Shown: positions 1 to 5,578 of the stretch, piece by piece | Position numbering within the stretch: position 1 is the stretch's first letter | Layout: every line of letters begins with the position of its first letter | Assembly (NCBI GenBank): GCA_949499045.1 | Contig: CATEEE010000083.1 | Location: forward strand, 1 to 5,578 | Source of the DNA: Marinobacterium sp. xm-d-530 | Lineage (GTDB): Bacteria; Pseudomonadota; Gammaproteobacteria; Pseudomonadales; Balneatricaceae | Direction of reading: 5' to 3' | DNA: 5,578 nucleotides | Translations under genes and position numbers: made by a program | Notes under the pieces: model-generated | The model's input: only the letters and a program-made list of their open reading frames with translations | Told to the model about the DNA's origin: nothing | The model's database searches: none

Positions 1-36
1 ACTATTGGACTGGATACCTGGTGGGCTAAGCCATAA
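1..36 (+). CDS. yejA: Probable YejA, C-terminal end only (partial)
   Basis: Frame 1 is open from the window edge and reads TIGLDTWWAKP before a TAA stop at 34-36. It shares one base with the ATG of the next gene (TAATG). Only 11 residues are visible, so identity rests mainly on context: in yejABEF operons the gene directly before yejB encodes the periplasmic solute-binding protein that captures oligopeptides and hands them to the YejB/YejE channel. The LDTWW ending fits my recollection of a tryptophan-rich end in this SBP_bac_5-type family, but that is weak evidence. The one-base overlap suggests translational coupling with yejB. The rest of the gene lies upstream of the window. Confidence 0.6.
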   Translation, partial: TIGLDTWWAKP

Positions 37-1127
37 TGGCAGCGTATATCGTTCGACGTTTACTGCTCATGATACCGACACTGTTCGGTATCTTGCTTTT
101 GAACTTCCTGATCATTCAACTGGCGCCTGGTGGACCGGTTGAACAAGCCCTTGCTCATCTGCAGGGTTTCTCAGTCGATGCGACGAGTCGCATTGGTTCG
201 GGTGAGCGATCGGACATCAGCGCCGATGCACAGGGTGGCGACTCGCAATATCGAGGCGCCCAAGGGATGGATCCCTCACTGGTTGCTGAGATTGAGCAGC
301 TCTATGGCTTTGACAAGCCGGCCCATGAACGTTTTTTCAAGATGCTCACAGACTATTTAACATTTGATTTTGGCCGCAGTTTTTTCAGCGATAAACCGGT
401 GGTCGATCTCATCATCGAAAAGATGCCTGTCTCGATCTCTTTGGGCCTTTGGACAACGCTAATCACTTATCTAGTCTCCATCCCACTGGGCATTCGGAAA
501 GCCGTTAGAGATGGCTCCCCCTTTGATGTCTGGAGTTCCAGCATTATCATTGTGGGATACGCGATCCCGAACTTTTTGTTTGCCATATTACTGATTGTGC
601 TATTTGCCGGCGGTACTTACTTTGAATGGTTTCCACTGCGGGGCCTAACGTCGCCCGGGTTTGAAGAGATGACACTGATCGAGAAAATCGGCGACTACTT
701 CTGGCACTTAGCTCTTCCGATTTTAGCCTCCGTTATCTCCAGCTTTGCAACACTGACGATGCTGACCAAAAACACCTTTTTAGATGAGATCCACAAACAG
801 TATGCCCTGACTGCTCGGGCTAAGGGTTTAACCGAGCATCAAGTGCTTTATGGTCATGTTTTCCGTAACGCAATGCTACTGATCATAGCCGGCATGCCTG
901 CGGCTTTGATTGGTATCTTCTTCACTGGATCGATGTTGATTGAAGTGATCTTCTCGCTCGATGGTTTGGGCCTACTGGGCTATGAGGCGGTCATCAACCG
1001 AGACTACCCCGTTATTTTCGGTACGCTCTACATCTTCACCCTAGTGGGGCTTCTATTGAAGCTAGTGTCCGACATCACCTATACCCTGGTCGATCCTCGT
1101 ATCGATTTTGAGAGTCGTGAGGGTTAG
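36..1127 (+). CDS. yejB: Peptide ABC transporter, inner-membrane permease YejB
   Basis: This is one of the two channel-forming subunits of the YejABEF importer, which brings oligopeptides (and microcin C in E. coli) across the inner membrane. The 363 residues compare with about 364 in E. coli YejB. The N-terminus (MAAYIVRRLLLMIPTLFGIL) is the typical DppB/OppB-type first membrane helix, at about 9-29. A hydrophilic periplasmic stretch (about 31-125) includes the YRGAQGMDP and YGFDKPAHERFFKML segments typical of YejB. Further helices lie near 133-155, 168-190, 222-246, 283-305 and 329-349. The EAA loop that docks on the ATPase is at about 257-279 (ALTARAKGL ... HVFRNA). The C-terminus ends in VDPRIDFE, as in the family. 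The start overlaps the yejA stop, with a GGTGGG sequence about 10 bases upstream. The gene is intact. Symbol assignment is strong; the substrate is inferred from the family. Confidence 0.95.
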   Translation: MAAYIVRRLLLMIPTLFGILLLNFLIIQLAPGGPVEQALAHLQGFSVDATSRIGSGERSDISADAQGGDSQYRGAQGMDPSLVAEIEQLYGFDKPAHERFFKMLTDYLTFDFGRSFFSDKPVVDLIIEKMPVSISLGLWTTLITYLVSIPLGIRKAVRDGSPFDVWSSSIIIVGYAIPNFLFAILLIVLFAGGTYFEWFPLRGLTSPGFEEMTLIEKIGDYFWHLALPILASVISSFATLTMLTKNTFLDEIHKQYALTARAKGLTEHQVLYGHVFRNAMLLIIAGMPAALIGIFFTGSMLIEVIFSLDGLGLLGYEAVINRDYPVIFGTLYIFTLVGLLLKLVSDITYTLVDPRIDFESREG

Positions 1128-1130
1128 TCG

Positions 1131-2156
1131 ATGGCATCACCTATCACTCAGCGACGCATCGCACAGTTCAAAAGTAACAGACGAGCCTACTACTCGTTTT
1201 GGATCTTTATGTTGCTGTTTACCCTGTCACTCCTAGCTGAATTGATCGCGAACGACAAACCGCTGCTAATCAAAACGGATCAAGGACTGTTTTATCCGTT
1301 AATTGAAAACTATACAGAGACCGATTTTGGCGGCGATTTTGATGCGCCTGTCGACTACCGCGATCCCTACATCACTGAGCTGATTGTCGAGCAAAATGGC
1401 ACTCTATGGTGGCCCGTAATACCGTTCAGCTACGACACAATTAACTTTAACCTGGACCAACCGGCCCCCTCCCCGCCAACAGCTGACAACTGGCTAGGCA
1501 CCGATGATCAGGGCCGTGATGTCGCCGCAAGATTGATCTATGGTTTTCGCATCTCCATTCTTTTTGCCACGGTTCTGACCCTCGCCAGCTCAGTGATTGG
1601 GGTTGTGGCTGGCGCACTGCAGGGGTACTACGGAGGCAAGGTCGATCTGTTTATGCAGCGCTTCATTGAGATCTGGTCTGGCCTGCCGGTTCTCTTCCTA
1701 TTGATTATTCTCGCCAGCCTAGTGGAGCCAAATTTTTGGTGGTTACTAGGCATTATGTTGCTTTTCTCATGGATGAATTTGGTGGATGTAGTTCGGGCTG
1801 AGTTCCTACGTGCACGCAACCTCGAGTATGTCAGAGCTGCAAGGGCGCTGGGGCAACCGAACTCAGTCATCATGTTTAAGCATGTTCTTCCTAACGCTAT
1901 GGTTGCGACACTGACGTTCATGCCATTTATCTTTAATGGAGCACTGGTGACATTAACCGCCCTCGACTTTCTTGGGTTTGGTCTTCCTCCTGGCTCACCA
2001 TCACTGGGGGAATTGGTCGCTCAAGGTAAAGAGAATCTGCACGCGCCCTGGTTAGGCGTGACCGCTTTCTTATCTCTCTCCATCATGCTGACCTTGCTGA
2101 TCTTCATTGGCGAAGGTGTTCGCGATGCGTTTGACCCAAGGAAACAGAACCGATGA
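1131..2156 (+). CDS. yejE: Peptide ABC transporter, inner-membrane permease YejE
   Basis: This is the second channel subunit, expected to pair with YejB. It has 341 residues, the length I recall for E. coli YejE. After a cytoplasmic basic leader, the first helix is at about 21-40. A long periplasmic segment follows (about 41-115), containing WWPVIPFSYDTIN, a feature of YejE rather than ordinary DppC. Then come WLGTDDQGRDVAARLIYGFR (121-140), the OppC-family hallmark, and helices near 142-165, 186-215, 258-280 and 307-328. The EAA loop is at about 232-256 (EYVRAARALG ... KHVLPNAM). The C-terminus reads GEGVRDAFDPRK. The ATG follows the yejB stop by 3 bases and has a GAGGG Shine-Dalgarno sequence at 1119-1123, 7 bases away. 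The end overlaps yejF by 4 bases (ATGA). No frameshift or missing motif is seen. Confidence 0.95.
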   Translation: MASPITQRRIAQFKSNRRAYYSFWIFMLLFTLSLLAELIANDKPLLIKTDQGLFYPLIENYTETDFGGDFDAPVDYRDPYITELIVEQNGTLWWPVIPFSYDTINFNLDQPAPSPPTADNWLGTDDQGRDVAARLIYGFRISILFATVLTLASSVIGVVAGALQGYYGGKVDLFMQRFIEIWSGLPVLFLLIILASLVEPNFWWLLGIMLLFSWMNLVDVVRAEFLRARNLEYVRAARALGQPNSVIMFKHVLPNAMVATLTFMPFIFNGALVTLTALDFLGFGLPPGSPSLGELVAQGKENLHAPWLGVTAFLSLSIMLTLLIFIGEGVRDAFDPRKQNR

Positions 2157-3748
2157 AAACGATTCTAGACGTCAAAAATTTATCGATTCGGTTTCCTGGA
2201 CAATCAACCGACGCGGTACAGGGTCTTAGTTTTTCTCTCAACGCAGCTGAAACGCTGGCGATTGTTGGCGAATCTGGATCAGGCAAATCGGTATCCGCTC
2301 TGTCGCTTTTGAAACTGCTACCTGAGCAGACAGACATCCAAGCAGATTCGATTGTTTTCCAGGGGAAGGCTCTGCAAGAGGCAACTGAAGCAGAGCTGCG
2401 CTCCATTCGCGGCCACCGTATCAGCTACATTTTTCAGGAGCCGATGACCTCACTTAATCCGCTTCATACTATTGAAAAACAGATTGCTGAATCGCTCAAA
2501 TTGCATAAGGGTTTGTCTGGCTCGAAAGCTCGCGAAAGAGTGTTAGAGTTACTAACCCTTGTGGGTATTCCTAACCCTGAGTCGCGTCTGAATAGTTACC
2601 CACATGAGCTCTCTGGTGGTCAGCGCCAGCGTGTCATGATTGCGATGGCATTAGCCAACGAACCCGAGATCTTAATTGCTGACGAACCCACCACCGCGTT
2701 GGATGTCACAATACAGAAACAGATCCTAGATCTATTGATGGATCTTCAGCAAAAGCTGGGAATGGCCATACTGATCATTACGCATGACCTGAACATTGTG
2801 AAGCGCTACGCCGATCGCATAATAGTGATACAACAAGGCAAAGTGGTTGAGCAAGGTGATACCCTTTCGCTGTTCAATGCTCCCAATCACCCCTATACAC
2901 ACACCCTACTCAATGCAGAACCTGTTCGCGATTTAGCGACTGTTGAAGCGGACTCTAGCAGCTTATTAGAAGCTAAAAACATTCGAGTCTGGTTCCCTAA
3001 ATCCAAGGGCCTACTCAAACGGGTTTATGATCATATAAAAGCGGTCGATGGTATCGATCTGCAGGTCAAAAAGGGAGAGACACTGGGGATTGTCGGTGAG
3101 TCTGGATCAGGCAAATCAACGCTTGCTTTTGCCCTTTTGAAATTGACCAAGAGTGAAGGTGAGATCCATCTAGATGGCACACGAATTGATACGCTCAACC
3201 AAAAGGAGATGCGACCTCACCGCCGTGTTGCTCAAATCGTTTTCCAAGATCCCTTTGGTAGCCTCAGCCCGAGAATGACCGTAGCGGAGATCATTAGTGA
3301 AGGGTTGGAAGTACAACAGAGTCTCTCAGCTGAACAGAGAGAAGTGGCTGTTATTCAAGCCCTTCAGGATGTGCAGCTAGATCCAGAATCTAGACACCGC
3401 TATCCCCATGAGTTTTCGGGTGGCCAGCGTCAACGAATCGCCATCGCACGTGCGCTGGTGCTAAGACCTAAATTAATCGTGTTAGATGAACCAACTTCTG
3501 CACTCGACAGAACCGTTCAAAAACAGGTAATTGATCTACTTCAAACCCTGCAACGACAGTATCAACTAAGCTATCTGTTCATTAGCCACGATCTCGCTGT
3601 CATAAAAGCGTTAAGTCATCGTGTTATGGTAATGAAAGCTGGCAAAGTGCTTGAATCTGGCACTGCAGAGGCGATTTTTAATGCCCCTTCAACGAATTAC
3701 ACCCGCGAATTAATTTCTGCATCAGCCCTTGAAAATATGAATGACTGA
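2153..3748 (+). CDS. yejF: Peptide ABC transporter, duplicated ATP-binding protein YejF
   Basis: This cytoplasmic ATPase drives the YejBE channel. It is a fusion of two nucleotide-binding domains (DppD-like then DppF-like), 531 residues against about 529 in E. coli. Domain 1 has Walker A GESGSGKS at 39-46, Q-loop Q95, signature LSGGQ at 153-157, Walker B ILIADEPT at 173-180 and switch H211. An oligopeptide-transporter C-terminal motif (NAPNHPYTHTLLNAEP) follows at 242-257. Domain 2 has Walker A at 315-322, Q365, signature FSGGQ at 421-425, Walker B LIVLDEPT at 441-448 and H479. Both ATP sites look complete, so both could hydrolyse ATP. The start overlaps the yejE stop (ATGA) and has AAGGA at 2138-2142, 10 bases upstream, suggesting coupled translation. 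The last gene of the operon, it ends where a putative OxyR site for ahpC begins. Confidence 0.96.
   Translation: MKTILDVKNLSIRFPGQSTDAVQGLSFSLNAAETLAIVGESGSGKSVSALSLLKLLPEQTDIQADSIVFQGKALQEATEAELRSIRGHRISYIFQEPMTSLNPLHTIEKQIAESLKLHKGLSGSKARERVLELLTLVGIPNPESRLNSYPHELSGGQRQRVMIAMALANEPEILIADEPTTALDVTIQKQILDLLMDLQQKLGMAILIITHDLNIVKRYADRIIVIQQGKVVEQGDTLSLFNAPNHPYTHTLLNAEPVRDLATVEADSSSLLEAKNIRVWFPKSKGLLKRVYDHIKAVDGIDLQVKKGETLGIVGESGSGKSTLAFALLKLTKSEGEIHLDGTRIDTLNQKEMRPHRRVAQIVFQDPFGSLSPRMTVAEIISEGLEVQQSLSAEQREVAVIQALQDVQLDPESRHRYPHEFSGGQRQRIAIARALVLRPKLIVLDEPTSALDRTVQKQVIDLLQTLQRQYQLSYLFISHDLAVIKALSHRVMVMKAGKVLESGTAEAIFNAPSTNYTRELISASALENMND
2261..2289 (+). repeat. Internal repeat in yejF, copy 1 (Walker A of domain 1)
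   Basis: These 29 bases encode IVGESGSGKS (from residue 37) and match 3089-3117 at 26 of 29 positions. The last 17 bases (TCTGGATCAGGCAAATC) are identical. All three differences are at third codon positions. Protein conservation of the P-loop explains much of this, but not the shared synonymous codons. Confidence 0.8.
3089..3117 (+). repeat. Internal repeat in yejF, copy 2 (Walker A of domain 2)
   Basis: This is the direct-repeat partner of 2261-2289, encoding IVGESGSGKS from residue 313. The copies lie 828 bases apart in the same frame, so recombination between them would remove a full 276 codons without a frameshift. There is no sign that this has happened here. Confidence 0.8.
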
Positions 3749-3784
3749 TAGCATTTATTAATAACATCATTAGTTACAATTAAT
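3748..3784 (+). promoter_or_regulatory. Candidate OxyR binding site upstream of ahpC
   Basis: The known OxyR tetramer consensus is two 15-base elements (ATAG-N7-CTAT, with inner t and a preferences) separated by 7 bases, 37 in total. Here ATAG (3748-3751) N7 TAAT (3759-3762), then 7 bases, then TTAG (3770-3773) N7 TAAT (3781-3784) follows that spacing exactly. By my count 14 of 20 consensus positions match, 7 in each half. The site ends one base before the candidate -35, where OxyR normally contacts RNA polymerase, and ahpC is a classic OxyR target. The region is AT-rich, so chance similarity is a real concern. The first base is the last base of the yejF stop codon. Confidence 0.5.
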
Positions 3785-3813
3785 TTTACCTCTTTGTCGG
3801 CGATCTCTAAGAT
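3785..3813 (+). promoter_or_regulatory. Candidate sigma70 promoter for ahpC
   Basis: TTTACC at 3785-3790 (4 of 6 to TTGACA) and TAAGAT at 3808-3813 (4 of 6 to TATAAT) are separated by exactly 17 bases. The imperfect hexamers suit an activator-dependent promoter, and the -35 sits directly against the candidate OxyR site. The transcript would start near 3820 and give a leader of about 44 bases. A competing -10-like TACAAT at 3775-3780 lies inside the OxyR site and lacks a good -35. Confidence 0.45.
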
Positions 3814-3849
3814 TCGTCGCATTCTTAAAACATGTACATTTAACCAACC

Positions 3850-3855
3850 AAGGAG
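3850..3855 (+). promoter_or_regulatory. Strong ribosome binding site of ahpC
   Basis: AAGGAG lies 8 bases before the ATG at 3864 and is near-perfectly complementary to the 16S rRNA tail. It fixes the ahpC start and fits a highly translated gene. It is clearly stronger than the sites ahead of the yej genes. Confidence 0.85.
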
Positions 3856-3863
3856 AAGACAGA

Positions 3864-4430
3864 ATGTCTGCTTACATCAACCAGGAAGTTAAACCATTTA
3901 ACGCTACAGCATTCCACGCTGGCGAATTCGTAGAAGTTTCAGAAGCTGACCTTAAAGGTAAATGGTCTGTTGTATTCTTCTACCCAGCTGATTTCACGTT
4001 CATCTGCCCAACTGAGCTAGGTGACCTTGCAGACAGCTACGCTGACTTCCAGAAGATCGGTGTTGAGATCTACGCGGTATCAACTGACACTCACTTCACT
4101 CACAAAGCGTGGCACGACTCTTCTGAGACAATCGGTAAAATCACTTACCCAATGATCGGCGATCCAACGGGTCAGATCTCTCGCAACTTCGACGTAATGA
4201 TCGAAGAGGCGGGTCTTGCTGAGCGCGGTACTTTCGTTATCGATCCAGAAGGTAAAATTCAGATCGTTGAGATCAACTCTGGTTCAGTAGGCCGTGACGC
4301 TTCAGAACTTCTTCGCAAGATCAAAGCTGCACAGTACGTTGCTGCTCACCCAGGTGAAGTATGTCCTGCTAAATGGAAAGAAGGCGCTGAGACTCTAGCT
4401 CCATCTTTGGATCTTGTTGGTAAGATCTAA
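3864..4430 (+). CDS. ahpC: Alkyl hydroperoxide reductase subunit C (2-Cys peroxiredoxin)
   Basis: AhpC is a cytoplasmic peroxidase that reduces H2O2, organic hydroperoxides and peroxynitrite, and is recycled by AhpF. It has 188 residues (E. coli 187). The peroxidatic cysteine is C48 in FYPADFTFICPTE, with T45 and R121 (AERGTFVIDP) as the other expected active-site residues. The resolving cysteine is C167 in HPGEVCPAKW. This layout is that of a typical 2-Cys, AhpC/Prx1-type enzyme that forms dimers and decameric rings. Codons are strongly biased (GGT, CGT, CTT, GAA, AAA, ATC dominate), unlike the more mixed yej genes, which suggests very high expression. The start follows a strong Shine-Dalgarno sequence, and a candidate OxyR site and promoter lie just upstream. 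ahpF follows after 84 bases containing a hairpin. No signal peptide or truncation is seen. Confidence 0.98.
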   Translation: MSAYINQEVKPFNATAFHAGEFVEVSEADLKGKWSVVFFYPADFTFICPTELGDLADSYADFQKIGVEIYAVSTDTHFTHKAWHDSSETIGKITYPMIGDPTGQISRNFDVMIEEAGLAERGTFVIDPEGKIQIVEINSGSVGRDASELLRKIKAAQYVAAHPGEVCPAKWKEGAETLAPSLDLVGKI

Positions 4431-4433
4431 ACC

Positions 4434-4445
4434 GGACTCAAGTCC
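4434..4445 (+). other. Small RNA hairpin just after the ahpC stop
   Basis: GGAC (4434-4437), loop TCAA, GTCC (4442-4445) form a 4-bp stem with a tetraloop three bases after the ahpC stop. It sits 5 bases before the larger hairpin. The tandem arrangement could protect the ahpC message from 3' exonucleases, but a stem this short could also be chance. Confidence 0.3.
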
Positions 4446-4450
4446 TTCCC

Positions 4451-4481
4451 CGAGGCTGCACTCGCAGCCTCGTTTCTCTCT
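4451..4481 (+). terminator. Intercistronic hairpin, likely leaky terminator between ahpC and ahpF
   Basis: CGAGGCTGC (4451-4459), loop ACTC (4460-4463) and GCAGCCTCG (4464-4472) form a perfect 9-bp, GC-rich stem, followed by TTTCTCTCT (4473-4481). The stem is as strong as a Rho-independent terminator, but the T-tract is interrupted by C. Partial termination is therefore more likely than a full stop, which would leave abundant ahpC mRNA and a smaller ahpCF transcript. An alternative is an mRNA-stabilising 3' hairpin made by processing. ahpF has no obvious strong promoter of its own after it, so read-through seems needed. Confidence 0.8.
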
Positions 4482-4514
4482 AAAGCTTAGTTATTTTTTA
4501 TTCATGAGGTCATC

Positions 4515-5578
4515 ATGTTAGAGCCAAATATTGTCCAACAGTTGGACCAGTACCTTAGCTACATCAAACAACCGATTGAGCTTAAGTTAGCCGCTGACGA
4601 CTCAGCAAAAGGTAACGAGCTTAGAGAACTGGCTACGACGCTTGCAGAGCGTAGCGACAAAATTACATTGACTGATTGGGATCATCACCGAGTGCCTAGC
4701 ATGGCCATTCTTGGTGAAGCTGATGTTGAACCACGCGTTGTGTTCTCCGGCATTCCAATGGGTCACGAATTCACAACACTGATTCTTGCCCTACTTCAAG
4801 CGGGTGGACACCCAAGCAAAGAGCCGGAAGAGGTTCAAAGTCAGATCAAGAGTCTTAAGGGTGAGTTCCATTTTGAAACTTACATCTCGCTATCTTGTCA
4901 GAACTGTCCAGATCTAGTGCAGGCCCTTAACTTAATGGCTCGCCTAAATCCAAACATCTCCAGCACTATGATTGATGGCGCACTCTACCAGTCAGAAGTA
5001 GAAGAGCGAGAAGTGATGGCTGTACCAGCCGTGTTCTTAAACGGTGAGCTGTTTACCCAGGGGCGTACAGAGCTTAAAGAGATCTTAGCTAAACTTGATA
5101 CCGAAGGCGCTGAGCGTGAAGCAGAGGCACTGTCAGAACGCGACCCATACGATGTGTTAGTCGTAGGTGGTGGCCCTGCAGGCGCTGCAGCTGCAATCTA
5201 CGCCGCACGTAAAGGCATTCGTACGGGTCTGGTTGCCGAACGTTTTGGTGGTCAGGTTCAAGATACAATGGGTATTGAAAACCTTATCTCTGTTCCCTAC
5301 ACAGAGGGACCTAAGCTAGTCTCTAACATGGAACAGCATGTTAAAGAGTACAACGTTGATATCATTACTGCGCAACGCGCAGCGGGCTTCTCTGAAGCTG
5401 AAGGCTTGCATCAACTGACCTTAGAGAGCGGCGCTAACCTAAAATCCAAAACCATCATTATGGCGACGGGCGCACGCTGGCGTGAAATGGGTGTACCTGG
5501 TGAAGCTGAATACAAAGGTAAAGGCGTTGCTTACTGCCCTCATTGTGACGGCCCGCTTTTCAAGGGTAAACGTGTTGC
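4515..5578 (+). CDS. ahpF: Alkyl hydroperoxide reductase subunit F, NADH:peroxiredoxin reductase (3' truncated by window)
   Basis: AhpF is a cytoplasmic FAD enzyme that uses NADH to reduce oxidised AhpC. The visible 354 codons are about two thirds of the roughly 520-residue family length; the frame is open at the window end, so this is an edge effect. The N-terminal twin thioredoxin-like domain (about 1-195) carries the AhpC-reducing centre CQNC at 128-131 (E. coli CHNC) and the cis-proline segment AVPAVFLNG (169-177). A linker at about 196-210 leads to the thioredoxin reductase-like part. This shows DVLVVGGGPAGAAAA (213-227) for FAD, FGGQV at 244-248, MATGAR at 316-321, and the second redox centre CPHC at 341-344 with the D after it (E. 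coli CPHC). The NADH-binding part is mostly missing. The ATG at 4515 has GAGGT at 4506-4510, 4 bases away; an ATG at 4504 is out of frame and stops at once. Confidence 0.97.
   Translation, partial: MLEPNIVQQLDQYLSYIKQPIELKLAADDSAKGNELRELATTLAERSDKITLTDWDHHRVPSMAILGEADVEPRVVFSGIPMGHEFTTLILALLQAGGHPSKEPEEVQSQIKSLKGEFHFETYISLSCQNCPDLVQALNLMARLNPNISSTMIDGALYQSEVEEREVMAVPAVFLNGELFTQGRTELKEILAKLDTEGAEREAEALSERDPYDVLVVGGGPAGAAAAIYAARKGIRTGLVAERFGGQVQDTMGIENLISVPYTEGPKLVSNMEQHVKEYNVDIITAQRAAGFSEAEGLHQLTLESGANLKSKTIIMATGARWREMGVPGEAEYKGKGVAYCPHCDGPLFKGKRV

Noticed and set aside
90..280. Low-complexity polar segment of YejB (about residues 40-80) as an insertion
   Set aside because: E. coli YejB, as I recall it, has a comparable glycine- and serine-rich stretch ending in YRGG-RGLDP, and the total length is normal, so this is a family feature.
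130..360. 76-codon open frame on the + strand inside yejB
   Set aside because: It lies wholly within the clear yejB coding sequence in another frame. Its arginine- and serine-rich translation resembles no known protein, and it has no own ribosome binding site.
1628..1921. 97-codon open frame on the - strand inside yejE
   Set aside because: It is antisense to conserved permease sequence, including the EAA loop, and its translation shows no recognisable domain.
2104..2406. 100-codon open frame on the - strand across the yejE/yejF junction
   Set aside because: It is antisense to two conserved genes, and the serine-rich product looks like a shadow of the coding strand.
3775..3780. TACAAT as the main -10 of ahpC
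   Set aside because: It matches the -10 consensus at 5 of 6 positions, but no acceptable -35 lies 16-18 bases upstream and it falls within the candidate OxyR site. It is kept only as an alternative.
3808..3827. Inverted repeat TAAGA...TCTTA as a yejF terminator
   Set aside because: The stem is only 5 AT-rich pairs with a 10-base loop and is followed by AAAA, not a T-run on the + strand. It also overlaps the likely ahpC -10 region.
5572..5578. Premature end of ahpF as a broken gene
   Set aside because: The frame is open up to the last base and all expected motifs so far are intact, so the truncation is caused by the window boundary.

Overview
The window is an ordinary-looking chromosomal segment of a gammaproteobacterium. 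All genes are on the + strand, packed bacterial style, with base composition near 50% GC. The proteins match the Escherichia coli YejABEF and AhpCF families in length and motif order, but nothing in the sequence fixes a genus. No RNA genes, CRISPR, insertion sequences or phage genes were seen.

Positions 1-3748 hold the end of a peptide ABC importer operon. It comprises the last codons of a probable yejA (periplasmic solute-binding protein), then yejB and yejE (inner-membrane permeases) and yejF (a two-domain ATPase). The genes overlap or nearly touch (TAATG at 34-38, a 3-base gap at 1128-1130, ATGA at 2153-2156), which points to one transcript with translational coupling. In this family the binding protein delivers oligopeptides, and in E. 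coli also microcin C, to a YejB/YejE channel powered by YejF.

Positions 3749-3863 form a 115-base, AT-rich control region. It contains a 37-base sequence with the exact spacing of an OxyR tetramer site, which abuts a candidate sigma70 promoter. A strong ribosome binding site precedes ahpC. I see no convincing terminator for the yej operon here, so some read-through into ahpC is possible.

Positions 3864-5578 carry the peroxide-defence pair: ahpC (2-Cys peroxiredoxin, complete) and ahpF (its NADH-dependent flavoprotein reductase, cut by the window end). A strong hairpin with an imperfect T-tract lies between them. It probably lets only part of the transcription continue, so that more AhpC than AhpF is made. 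AhpF passes electrons from NADH through FAD and two CxxC centres to AhpC, which reduces H2O2 and organic peroxides.

I found no undescribed system. The most interesting signals are regulatory: the OxyR-like site that begins inside the yejF stop codon, and the ahpC/ahpF intercistronic hairpins.
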